A DNA stretch of 64,000 nt from Symsagittifera roscoffensis (taxonomy: Eukaryota; Xenacoelomorpha; Acoela; Convolutidae), in NCBI RefSeq assembly GCF_963678635.1, contig NC_087063.1, forward strand, positions 37,338,759-37,402,758, written 5' to 3'. Position numbers and translations under genes: made by a program. The notes beneath the pieces are model-generated. The model saw only the letters and a list, made by a program, of their open reading frames with translations. It did no database searches and had not been told where the DNA came from. Positions 24,928-34,365 of the stretch are shown here, piece after piece. Position 1 is the stretch's first letter. Every line of letters starts with the position of its first letter.

Positions 24928-25893
24928 GTCAATTTCCTGTGGATCGTTGAATCCGGGATCGCCAAGTTGTAATTCCTACACTGTTGTTTAATTGTCAATG
25001 TTGATTCGTCTCGAAGGCAAATTGCTGGTTAGCTTCTGAAGAATTTATGCTGTTATTGAGACTGGTTCATTGTCTATGGGCCGGACGAGTAGATGAACTT
25101 GTCCCTTGTCGCAAACTTCATTTCCTCCAACGTCGCAATTCCTTGTTGCCTGCTTCTCTATGCGTATCTGTAAACGTTGAACAGCTGCTTCAGTTATGAG
25201 GTTGTTCTTTGATGCTGAATCCAGTACTCCTCGAGCATAAAAAATTTCTTCCTTGATCTCGAGTGGATTGATGGCTTTTTGTAGAAAAACTCAAAATCAT
25301 AATGCTGAAAAGGTCTTCCTCGATTTCCCAAAAACGTTTTAGTTTTGTTTGGCTATCGTCGCTTACAAGAAACGTCTGTTGAAGTGAAGTAATTCCGTTG
25401 TTGCTGTTTTTTTTGTCCAAATACTAGCCAGCCAAAAACTGAGAGTCGATAATTAATTAAGCCTGTCTGTTCCTTGATTCTATTGTTTCTGATCATCAAA
25501 TCCTCGTAGTGTGCTGCTCCAATGATCATGTCAATTTCATGTGGATTGTTGAATCCGGGCTCGGCCAATTGTAATTCCTTCACTGTTGTTTAATTGTCGA
25601 TGTTGATTCGTCTCGAAGGCAAATTGATGGTTAGCTTCTGAAGAAATGATGCTGTTATTGAGACTGGTTCATTGTCTATGGGCCGGACGAGTAGATGAAC
25701 TTGTCCCCTGTCGCAAACTTCATTTCCTCCAACACAGGAAATCCTTGTTGCCTGCTTCTCTCTGCGTTTCTGTAAATGTTGAAGAGCTGTTTCTGTTATG
25801 GGATTGTTCTGTGATGCTGAATCCAGTACTCCTCGAACATAAAATATTTTTTCCTTGATCTCCAGTGGATTGATGGCAGTTTGTAGAAAAACT
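24717..25893 (-). repeat. Internal tandem duplication of protease and pol start, period about 601 bp
   Basis: Copy B (25318-25893) and copy A (24717-25291) each contain the end of the protease (…CVGGNEV, then TINLPSRRI, then IDMIIGAAH) and the pol start (SVFGWLVFGQK, RFWEIEE). They differ at several percent of positions, more than the 7-kb units do, so this duplication is older than the triplication. Between them lies a 26-base joint containing aatgctgaaaaggtctt, which equals 24274-24290 in the RT region. Confidence 0.85.
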
Positions 25894-26840
25894 TCGTCCT
25901 GAGGTTTTTCATGAGTTGCTGCTCCGGTAAACTTTTTGTCATCTGTCTTCACTTTTGCTGATGTCTGCTGTGTTGCGGTGTCTTGTTTTTTCACAAAATT
26001 TTTCTGCTCACGATGAAGAAGACTGTTGTGCTTCTGTTCACATTCTTTGCATCGAGATCCAGAACATTCCTCACTCCGATGTCCAGGTCGAAAACAGTTG
26101 AAGCACGGCTGTTTCACTGTGATCAGTTGAGATTTGTGTTTTTTAGACGCGTTTTTGAAGATATCGCATCTGTAGATCCGGTTCTTTCCAAAACATTCGC
26201 ATTCGTCCTTGTCTGATATAGCTAGATTTGTCTGAAGTGTCGTTGGTGTCATGTTACTTCCTTTCCTGTCCAGCTGTTGATTACCAATCGATGCCGATCG
26301 CAAAGATCATGTTTCAGGAGTTTGGCATCTTTCTTCGAGAAATTTCTTGAGCTGGTCGTAACGCTGAGGTTCTCTTCCTGTTGTGGAAATTTCCTAAGTT
26401 TTCCGTGTTTCAATGAAAAGTCATTCCGTCAGAAGGTAAGCAAAAAAAATTATCCTGTTGATCCACTGGTTGTCCTTGGTTAAGCAAAGCGAGTCGGTGT
26501 TCCTCTGTTGTTTCCATGAAAGTTCGTAGATCTTCGATGTTTTTTGTTGTCAACAAACGCTGCTCAAAAATTTTGTGCTAAGGTGATCGCAAAATCAAAC
26601 GATTGTTGTAGTATCGGTTCTCTAGAATGTCAATGGCGATGCAAAAATTGTCATCCGTAATCGGTATGGAATGTAGTAGTTTGTCCGCGTCTCGAGTCAG
26701 AAGATTTCAAGTGCTGTAGTTTTTGGCTCTTCTTCAGTCTTGTGTTGTCAATCACAGCTCCTTTGAACAAGTCGAAGAACGATTTCCATTCCATGTATGC
26801 TCCAGAATAAACAGGCAAATTTAGTTTTGGTAAGTTACAT
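25590..26840 (-). pseudogene. BEL Gag and protease region
   Basis: About 26822-26700 encodes the Gag DUF1759 block (NLPVYSGAYMEWKSFFDLF, then IDNTRLKKSQKLQHLK), and a downstream word LENRYYNNRLIL fits the end of that domain. The ORF 26303-25590 gives the zinc knuckles CFNCFRPGHRSEEC and CKECEQKHNSLLH, which are typical of BEL/Pao Gag, and then an aspartic protease with active site GVLDSASQ. Frameshifts separate the DUF1759 part from the knuckles. Gag would form the particle and the protease would process Gag-Pol. The region further right to 27313 is open but not recognised. Confidence 0.75.
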
Positions 26841-27428
26841 TCACATCTGTTGATCGACTGTCACTTGTGTCGGTGTTTTGAGTTTTTGAAGAAACTGTAG
26901 TATTTTATGAACGTACTGTTCAAATTTGTCGTCGAAATTTTCTGCTTCTTGGATCTCATCGTCTAATGGCTACTCATCTGTGATCAATTCCTGTATCTTG
27001 TTGTGGGAGTTTGAGAGCTGGTTTTGCTATGTCTATTCGGGAATGGGGATTGTTGAAATCCTTGATTGTTGAAGTTTTCATTCTGTGGGGGAGTCGGAAT
27101 GACAAATCTGTGTTGAAATTCCAGGTGAAAAAGTTGGTTTTTGATGCCGACTGTTTCCAAGCCGAGAAGTAGTCCAGTGGGAGACACTCCACGGAAAAGG
27201 AAAAGGAAAAAACAAAAATCCACACGGGGACAGAAACCAACCCAAAACGCCAAAAATGTGCTTAAAATGAACGAAGCGTTGCGTCGCGCAGAATCACTGA
27301 AATAAAACGTCAAGTTATTGATTCTACTTCAGTAATTTTGAAAAAAGTCTAGTACCGATTCTTCGGACAACTTCCGGTACTTTGTTTTTGTCAATAGTTG
27401 CACGGTTACAGTTACCGGCATAATTACA

Positions 27429-27680
27429 GTTTGGCCGGCTACAGTGCCTTGTAGGGATAAATCACAGCAACAATGACCCAAAACATAAACCCAACTTGGC
27501 GCGACGTTGGCTTAGCAAAAATGGGTTCGAATATATTGGACTAGCTAGCATAGTAACCAGGTCTTAATCAGATCGTGCACTCATGGCCCCACCTTAAGCG
27601 GTTATTCTGCGTTGGTAATCTGATGCCACAATAGCAATAACGAGATTTGGGATCGGGTCGGGACCAATGAATATACCATC
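27429..27680. other. Non-coding, nothing recognised
   Basis: Short spacer right of the BEL element; no feature seen. Confidence 0.4.
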
Positions 27681-28330
27681 AGCAGAAAAATATCGTCTGT
27701 TTCTTAAGGCATTTTGACTATGTAGCTCTGATCGTAATGTAACTTTTTTTAAGCGTTTTTGCTTTTAGGCTGCGATCAAAAGGCTAGTGCTGAGCAATTT
27801 TATACCATTCTGTACTAGATTATGTTGCATGCGTTTGCTCTCTTCAAAAAAATTTTAAAAAATCAGTGCGTTAAAAACTCTAAGAAATATTCGATATTCG
27901 AACTCAAACAAAAGTGTAGCTTCAAGGTTCTGTTTGATAATTCCGCTTGCACAATTGCCCAACCGGTTTATTTAACCAAAATTTGGAAGAACAGTTACGA
28001 GCGGTGTTTAAAGCTAATAAAAAAATTCCCAGCTAAACAGCAGAAAATTATATCGTCTGTTTCTTAAGGCATTTTCAACATGTAGCTTCGATCGTAATGT
28101 AACGTTTTTTGAGCATTATTGCTTTTAGCCTGGCATCAAGTTGCTATAGTTCTAGAAAAAATTAAGCCCCGCTGTGCTAGAGGGGGCTGCATGCGATTGC
28201 TCGCCTATGGGGTTCTTTCTTTTTTTTCAGTCCGTTGGATATTATTAAAAACTTTGGAACGTTCGAAAAAAATCCTCGACGTTTTTTTCAGGGAATCTTC
28301 TCGAGAAGAGATACCAATTTGAGGTTGTTC
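27681..28330 (+). repeat. Diverged tandem duplication, period about 358 bp
   Basis: The words cagcagaaaa, atcgtctgtttcttaaggca, atgtagct, gatcgtaatgtaac, gcttttag and gcatgcg[at]ttgctc occur in the same order from 27681 and again from 28039. The two halves have diverged by substitutions and indels. Short open frames in it are not supported as genes. Confidence 0.7.
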
Positions 28331-28348
28331 GCCTTTTTTGCAGCAGGG

Positions 28349-28545
28349 CTTGAGCGGTTTGCTTAGACGATTGCGCTCAAAATCTTGCTTTAAAGTAAGC
28401 AGTTTTTGAACGGTTTATCTAAAAATCACTCAAAAACCGCGAAAGACTTGAGCGGTTTTTTTAGATAAACCGTACAAAAGCCGCTCAAACCGCTCGTTTT
28501 GAAGCAAGATTTTGAGCGCAATCGTCCAAAAAAAAACCGCTCAAA
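28349..28545. repeat. Foldback element built on GAGCGGTTT
   Basis: Long imperfect inverted repeat. The outer arms are 28349-28390 and 28501-28545 (cgattgcgctcaaaatcttg pairs with caagattttgagcgcaatcg). The inner arms are 28403-28424 and 28456-28479 (acggtttatctaaaaa pairs with tttttagataaaccgt). The motif GAGCGGTTT or its complement occurs about five times. Almost the whole 200 bp can fold. It could be a MITE or foldback transposon or a transcribed hairpin. Confidence 0.8.
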
Positions 28546-28560
28546 CTGCTCAAATCTTGC

Positions 28561-29440
28561 TTCAAACTAGGTGAAAAATCTCGACTCGGGAGACATTACT
28601 GTACAGAGAAGCCTAGACCTACCTAAACGAGGTGGAGCCGTTTTTGCATCACAAGGCGGATAAACCAATTATTAAAACTTATAATTTGGATTTTTCTGTG
28701 CTTCAAATCGAATAATTTCGTTTTTTCTCTGTAATCGTTTTTTTATGAACCCCTAGCAAAACTAAGTATGTTGAAAAATTTGATATATTCATGAATTATA
28801 GTGTATAAACGTTAGGAAGCTGAATTTATGTGCAATGCATTGGTAAAGGTATGCGAATGTATGCAAAAAACGACCAAGAATTCAATGGTCAAGTGAGCTG
28901 GAAGTAAAGATTTGAATCTTTTATACAGTTTTTGAGACGCAACCAACAAAAAACCTTTTGAGGCAGGTAACAGTTTTCAGTTTTTCTTCGACAGGCTGTT
29001 GATAACTTACTGAGCTCGCTCCTCTGTTGTAAGTGATTTTTCCAGTTTGAAGTCTCTAATTTTTAAACATCACCGCATTATCATTGCATCATCACTTCAA
29101 CTCAAACTTCATATTTTTTAAAGTAGAACTTAAAGTCTTTAAAGTAGAATTGGAGCTTTTCCCGTCAATTCAATGCATTGCATCATATTTGCCGTTTTAA
29201 TTATCTGCATCTCAAATTTCTGATCTTTGTTATTCAACCATCGTTTTACCTTGCAATGCTTGAAGTTGACAGCGACTGCCTTCCTGTTTTTGGAACAAAA
29301 AGATCATTTTCAACAGATTTTTTGATAAAATGAAATTTGTTTGTGCCCAAATCTTGTGAATACTTATTTGGTTTTCATGAACCCATCCTTTTTGAATTCT
29401 GAAAAGGGCACTCAAATTCACCCTATTTAGACAAATAAAA
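28561..29440. other. Non-coding, nothing recognised
   Basis: AT-rich DNA; the open frame at 29230-29421 has no recognisable features. Confidence 0.4.
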
Positions 29441-29449
29441 AGAAGCGTA

Positions 29450-29960
29450 GCGTGCTAGTACGCAATTTTTCCAACCTAACTTGCATATACAAATGTCCCA
29501 CTTATTTAAAAAGGATTTTTTTGGTGGCAGTTTGGTGTCGAGTTGTTGCATTGGCAACATGATACCATGTGCTTTGAATTTTGGTTTTTGAAATTTCTTA
29601 ACGCAGTTGATGCTGATTTAATCCATCAATTAAAGCGAAAACAAACAATTTGTTTCAAACAACAGAACAATAAAAAAATTTCTCTGCAGAAAATTTCCAT
29701 CTCAATTTATTCGGCAAAAGTTTGAAATGCAAAACTTGGTTTTACATGTTCCAATTTATTTCATCCAAAAGTAGTGTGATTGCCTTTAATATATTACATT
29801 TCAAATTATTACATGCATTTTACAGCTCCCGAGTCTTTTGTCACTTTCTCGCCTGTGCTTGTGAAGACGCAGCTTTGCCAGCTTTGTGTATAAAAATCGC
29901 AAACAAAACTGCAGCTGAACCTAACAAAAGAAAAATTTTGAAACAAAAAAGGGGAAAGAT
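29450..29960 (+). repeat. Dispersed repeat family C, copy 1
   Basis: Diverged match to 41755-42205. Shared words in order are the [ct]aacct[at] word, catgtgcttt, gatgnttt...aatccatcaatt / aattcatcaatt, tgtttcaaacaaca, gaacaataa / taacaataa, aaatgca and gtagtgtg / ctagtgtgg. It is probably an old transposon copy. The two ORFs at 29543-29967 fall inside it and are not supported as genes. Confidence 0.5.
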
Positions 29961-31458
29961 TTCATGAGCAGCCGAAAACAAAAATGAAACCTGAAAGTAA
30001 AACACCGGGGAGAGACTGTGGAAAAACCAGAGAATGCCCTATCGCGGTCGTTAATGCAAAAACTTTTTTTTTAAATTTTACAAATGGCAAATAGCTTTAA
30101 TTTAACAAAAATTTGACCCGTTTTGTTTTTATCCCAATCTTGAACACAAACAAAAAATCTTCCAAAATGAACAACTTTTGCATGAATATTTAAACTGTTA
30201 GGTGACTATGAGACATACATTTTGCGTGAAAAGTAGGCTTTTGTATGCGAAAAATGCTTGAAACTAGTCATTTGCTCGTTTTAATTAATTTGGTCTATTT
30301 CAGAATTTTTGGCTGTTCTCTATAGACCATGATTTGTTGAGCTTAGAAAAAGAACAGAGAATTTTTTTTCTTAGATCAATTAAGGTGTTCATGGTCACCA
30401 ATACTGCCAACAGTTTCGAATCAATTATATATCGGTTCCTGTTATCAACTTAGCTTTCATTGATCTCCATTCAAGTTCGATTACCTATGAAGTTTTCTTA
30501 GTAGCGAAAAGTTCGGTCAAATAAAACTAATTAAGAGCAAATTATTTTATCAGACCAAAGTTGAGCCTCAAGGTTGTCTGAAAAAGTAAAAATCTGTCTA
30601 AACAGAATGATTACTCTTTTTAGTTAGTTCTGTCAGTCCGAAATTTTTGCAACTCTCTTATGCCAACAATTTGGAGTTTATGATATATTTTTTCGCAAGT
30701 TCAGTGAAAATCCTAATTAATTTTTGAAAAATCTCTGGCCTTTAAGTGAAAACTAAATCAAAATACTTCCAACTTGCCTTTCTGTCGGTGTAGTACTTTT
30801 ATGCTCTGAAAAATTGCATGGCTGTTTGTTACTCGATGAAAGCTTTTTATTGAAATTTCGACTTGAGGATAGTCAAAATTAAACGTCTCAAAAAAACGCA
30901 GCCATTTTGCATTGCTCTTTTAGTAGTGTAAAATCATTCATAAAAGTTTGATTGGAATGTCAGTGCAATTTCAGAAACCGCTGGTGGTTTGATTTCTCAT
31001 TGCAATGCTCGTACTTTCGAATACCGTTTTTTTCTTCCTTTAGACTTATTGTGCTTTTAAAACTTTTGTGCTTTTAGACCCATTGTGCTCTTAGACCGTT
31101 CTGCTCATTGACAGACCACCGTTTTTTCACTGCCTCAGTGTTAAAAATATTTCAAAAGTTCAAAGCGTTTTCCAATAAGGTTATTGAAAACTGAAAAAAA
31201 AACCTAGGCTACGAGTCAACCAATATTTGGATTGTTCCTTATTCGGGGTTACAGCAAATAGACTAGTTTATACCACGTAGAATATACATAGTTTACGGGG
31301 ATAGATTTCCAAACGTTATTTTTTTCAGGCTCTTAAAACGTTTTTACAAACAGTTAAAGTTGTCATGGCTAAATAGCTTCAACCTTATTTAAGGCTGTTA
31401 CGGAGGTGATGGTTAAATGGCTAAATGCGCGGCCTCGCAGTCGATAAGTTCGTGTATT
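29961..31458. other. Non-coding, nothing firm
   Basis: AT-rich DNA without gene signal. Around 31397-31450 a phrase resembling a tRNA A-box (tggttaaatggctaaatgcg) is visible but does not make a tRNA. Confidence 0.4.
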
Positions 31459-31610
31459 GCTGGTATAGATTTTGCCACAAATGCAGACTTACCCAAGTCC
31501 AGATTAAGATCTGGAACATACATGGGTCAGATCTGAGCAGATCGTAATGTATGTTCCAGGACTGAATCTGGCCTTGAGCAGGTCTGCATTTGTGACAAAA
31601 CCCATATCTG
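31459..31610. repeat. Long imperfect hairpin, about 150 bp
   Basis: Arms gattttgccacaaatgcaga and tctgcatttgtgacaaaac pair, and farther in ccagattaagatctggaacatac pairs imperfectly with gtatgttccaggactgaatctgg. The loop is around 31525-31545. It is a good candidate for a small MITE or a structured RNA. It lies 270 bp from the Gypsy element E1. Confidence 0.75.
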
Positions 31611-31878
31611 CTTCGGTCCTGTTTCAGAAATGACCATGTCCAAACAAAACATGGACCATGTCATGTCTGCACAATCAAGGTCTCAATAAGGGGGCACAAC
31701 AACAGCGCTTATCCATAGACCGATTGTTGTTCCTTTCCCGTGTGATTGACTGCTCTTAAGAAGATTTGAGATATAAGCCAGACTGAGGAAAAAGACGAGA
31801 GTATAGTTTACGCTGATCGTTGTTATGTGCGTATGCTGACTAATAAGTATTAGGATTGGGAAACGATGTCCAGTCAGC
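31611..31878. other. Spacer; target site of element E1 at its right end
   Basis: No gene seen. The last four bases, cagc (31875-31878), are repeated at 38126-38129 and form the target site duplication of E1. Confidence 0.6.
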
Positions 31879-32094
31879 TGTCGAGAAGGTAAAACGATCG
31901 TCGAGCAATTGCTAATTCCGAGATAAATATACAGTAACTTAATCTTGCAAAGTTAGCATCAAGAGTGGTTAGAAACAATATCCAAGGGTGACAGACAGAT
32001 CCAAGGACAAACACCTGCTAATCAATTAGTCTAGCACCAAGAGTGAACAATTGATTGACAGCTTTGGAAATGAACTAAATTACTCAATACGACA
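31879..32094 (-). repeat. E1 3' LTR
   Basis: 216 bp, with terminal inverted TGTCG/CGACA. One mismatch to the 5' LTR. It is preceded on the minus strand by the polypurine tract. Confidence 0.93.
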
Positions 32095-32104
32095 CTTCTC
32101 CTTC
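32095..32104 (-). other. E1 polypurine tract
   Basis: GAAGGAGAAG on the minus strand directly abuts the 3' LTR. This is the expected position for the plus-strand primer. Confidence 0.75.
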
Positions 32105-32382
32105 GATAATGAAAACTTTAGTTAAGTAGAAATAATTTCGCAGGTTTACTTTAATGACTGAAATAGATGGTTAGAAAAATAGGTGGTTGATTGATTGCAG
32201 ATAGTTGAAAAGAATTACTAGCTTCATGTTACAGTATACAACTCAGACTTTAAAATGACGACTTTTGTTAATAACTAAGGATCACTGATAGTGATAGCGA
32301 TTGAGTTTTAAGCCAGTAGTGACTCACCCTCTCCCTGGGTTAGAACAGTTTAACAAAGTTTGAAGTTTCTAGGATTCGACGA

Positions 32383-32640
32383 TCAATTTTTTCCTTCCTT
32401 GTTCTGATTGATAAAATCAATCATTACGCCCCCCATTTTGGTGACCGCCGTTCTTTTCCGCCCACTTCTTCTAGACGTTGTGGATGATGTCTCGTCTTGG
32501 CTGTCCCCCTGGCTACTGTAAGAGACCAGCCTAGCTTTCCTGGATGAGGCTCCCTTTTTCTTTCCGGTGGTTATTGGGTTTGTTGGGTATTGCACCCCTG
32601 GATTCTCCGTTACTTGCACCCCTGGATTTGGAGCATCCAA
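32383..32640 (-). CDS. E1 C-terminal tail segment
   Basis: 85 residues rich in Lys, Arg, Ser and Thr (GKKKGASSRKARLVSYSS ... TSRRSGRKRTAVTKMGG), ending just before the 3' LTR. It follows the integrase in the element and is probably the end of the pol C-terminal tail, perhaps with a nucleic-acid-binding or nuclear-localising role. It is not in the same frame as the segment at 32715-33020. It has no recognised domain. Confidence 0.45.
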   Translation of the reverse strand: MDAPNPGVQVTENPGVQYPTNPITTGKKKGASSRKARLVSYSSQGDSQDETSSTTSRRSGRKRTAVTKMGGVMIDFINQNKEGKN

Positions 32641-32714
32641 CTCGCCGCCTAGTGCCGGAATGGTGTCCTGGTCGGTTTCAGCTTCGGCCTCTGGTATTGC
32701 TGTTGCTGAGCGTT

Positions 32715-33020
32715 CTACTTGTGCTTCAGGAGTGGTCGTTGCTTGCTGTTGAGTACGTTTACCGAGATAATCGGTAGATCCTCGCTGTCCTCCGATTCAG
32801 AGTAATTTTCTTCGAATCGGCGCCCGGTCCTCTCCCGTTTCTTTTCCGCAGTCCGCTTGGTCCATCGGTCCTTCACTTCGCGCGGAGTTGGCGGTGGTAG
32901 TGTTGTTTGAGTAGCCCGTTTTTTCGCTTCGATCACTGGTACCGGTAGTACGGATTTGGCTGCGGTTCTTGATTTCTTCTTTGGTATGGGTTTCGTGGCC
33001 ACTCCCGATTTCCTAAGCAC
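32715..33020 (-). CDS. E1 C-terminal tail segment, basic and acidic
   Basis: Lys/Arg-rich start (LRKSGVATKPIPKKKSRTAA) and a Ser/Glu/Asp-rich part (ENYSESEDSEDLP). The phrase LRKSGVA corresponds to LRKSRVA of the plus-strand relative E4 at about 63653, where it follows the integrase tail without interruption. In E1 the frame is lost at an A6 run near 33092, where E4 has no such run, so one extra A is the likely cause. Confidence 0.5.
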   Translation of the reverse strand: MLRKSGVATKPIPKKKSRTAAKSVLPVPVIEAKKRATQTTLPPPTPREVKDRWTKRTAEKKRERTGRRFEENYSESEDSEDLPIISVNVLNSKQRPLLKHK

Positions 33021-33081
33021 AACTCCATTATCTAACGTCAGTGTATGTGCACTTTCCGATCTAATATTAGAATGAACTGGT

Positions 33082-34365
33082 CTATACCTTTTTTAAGTTT
33101 TTGTTTCCAGTGCGCTGAAACAACGATCCGGATGGTCCCGGTTGTCCTGCGGGATTTGAACTTTTCCGTATCGACGGTTCGTCGTCTTGATTTGCAGCTT
33201 GATCCACAGTAAGGCGTCGTGCATGGGTTCTGTTTTTAATGTCATAGTCGAGATCTGATCGTACACCCCAGTTTGTGTCGGCTGGATGGGGCATATCTTG
33301 CACACTAGGATCGGCGTTATCTAAACAAGCATTTTTCGTTTTTATTACCCGTGACCAATCCAGATTCTGCAGCGATGGTTCTTTAGTAAGATTCCGTAAA
33401 ACGGTGTTTGCTTCTCTACCATGATGAGCTTCAAAAGGCGAAATTCTAAGTGTTGAGTTTTTTGAGAATCTGAGAGCACCAAGGGCCCGTTCGACCATTT
33501 TCTCCAAGGGTTCAAGATTTTTTTCGTGAGCGAAAGTAAGGATTGAATTCTTAAGACTTCCAATAGTACGCTCGACGCACCCGGTTGCCCGATGGTCGTT
33601 TACAGGTGATTTAATGATTTCAATGCCTTCCCCATTACAAAAAGCTTTGACCGCATTTGACATGAAATTAGTTCCCTGATCGATATGGATTTTCCGTGGC
33701 ACCCCGTGGTTTGATATATAACTCTTCAAAAATTTCAATATTTTGTCCGAGCGATTATTTCCACAGATCATTGCCGATGGCCAACGAGAGAACCGGTCGA
33801 CCGCTACGAGCACATATTTAGAGGATTCATTTAAGTAATTGATGGGACCCCAAAAATCTAATTGGACAGATTCATTCGTTTCTTTTGGTTCTGGTACAGA
33901 TCCCAGTTGATTTTTTCCTATTAACGTCTTTAAGTTCTTACCGGCTGCAGTACATTCAGGGCACCCCTCGGCAATGGAGGCGATTGAGCGGTAGATGTAG
34001 GGATACCAGATGTCCTTTGCGGCATCGAACATATTTGACTTTCCGTGATGGTACGCGTGTATTCTGTTATTGATTGCTGACTGGAGGTTAATTGGGATTG
34101 CTAATTTATCGTCCATCCAAACTACATTTTCCCTCACTGAGAAATCATTGACGAATTGAGCGTGATAGCGGCTCATTCGAGTAACTTTTTCATGAATTTC
34201 CGGGTCTTGTGTAACAATGAGATCGCGAATAGCGCTCAGTTGGGGGTCCGATACATAATTTGATTCTATGAATTTTAAGTTAAACAGGTCAGGTAATGCA
34301 GTAGTTTTATTAACGATCTTACAATTTCGCGGGATAATTGACATACATACAAGGTTTGGGTCCAC
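33082..34365 (-). CDS. E1 integrase
   Basis: 427 residues. The zinc-binding domain is at about 103-138 (H103, H107, C135, C138; HAYHHG ... CPEC). The catalytic core has D170 (VQLDFWGPI), D229 (IHIDQGTNF) and E265 (CVERTIGS), giving D-58-D-35-E, followed by a GPY/F-like region with ISPFEAHHGREANT. It inserts the cDNA into the host genome. The first residues overlap the end of the upstream Gag-Pol frame by about 90 bases in another frame; conserved residues shared with E4 (ETVPPVDP) lie upstream of the listed ATG, so this is a continuation of pol after a frame change and not a separate gene. The stop at 33082 probably results from an extra A. Confidence 0.9.
   Translation of the reverse strand: MDPNLVCMSIIPRNCKIVNKTTALPDLFNLKFIESNYVSDPQLSAIRDLIVTQDPEIHEKVTRMSRYHAQFVNDFSVRENVVWMDDKLAIPINLQSAINNRIHAYHHGKSNMFDAAKDIWYPYIYRSIASIAEGCPECTAAGKNLKTLIGKNQLGSVPEPKETNESVQLDFWGPINYLNESSKYVLVAVDRFSRWPSAMICGNNRSDKILKFLKSYISNHGVPRKIHIDQGTNFMSNAVKAFCNGEGIEIIKSPVNDHRATGCVERTIGSLKNSILTFAHEKNLEPLEKMVERALGALRFSKNSTLRISPFEAHHGREANTVLRNLTKEPSLQNLDWSRVIKTKNACLDNADPSVQDMPHPADTNWGVRSDLDYDIKNRTHARRLTVDQAANQDDEPSIRKSSNPAGQPGPSGSLFQRTGNKNLKKV

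Larger units (their letters stand above)
21606..27428 (-). mobile_element. BEL/Pao retrotransposon, full-length but decayed
   Basis: The only copy in the window with all coding parts in BEL/Pao order on the minus strand: Gag DUF1759 (about 26840-26560), zinc knuckles (about 26190-26010), A17-type protease (about 25890-25600), pol N-terminus, RT, connection segment, integrase and DUF5641. A direct repeat of about 49 bp flanks the coding region (27380-27428 and 21606-21654, both starting TGTAA[CT]TATGC on the minus strand). It may mark the 5' ends of the two LTRs, but homology fades after it, so the LTRs are not delimited. The element is frameshifted throughout and carries two internal duplications. 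Confidence 0.85.

Noticed and set aside
28700-31390. CRISPR-like or rRNA features
   Set aside because: No regularly spaced identical repeats and no rRNA motif; the DNA is eukaryotic.
31397-31450. Possible tRNA gene
   Set aside because: Only an A-box-like phrase; no B-box at proper distance and no closing acceptor stem.
33085-33100. Slippery-looking A AAA AAG heptamer at the end of the E1 integrase frame
   Set aside because: A -1 shift there enters a frame that does not match the E4 tail. The matching frame needs +1, so an extra A is the simpler explanation.
34275-34365. Programmed frameshift between E1 RNase H spacer and integrase
   Set aside because: The position is unusual for Gypsy elements, no convincing slippery site with a structure was seen, and an indel explains it equally well.
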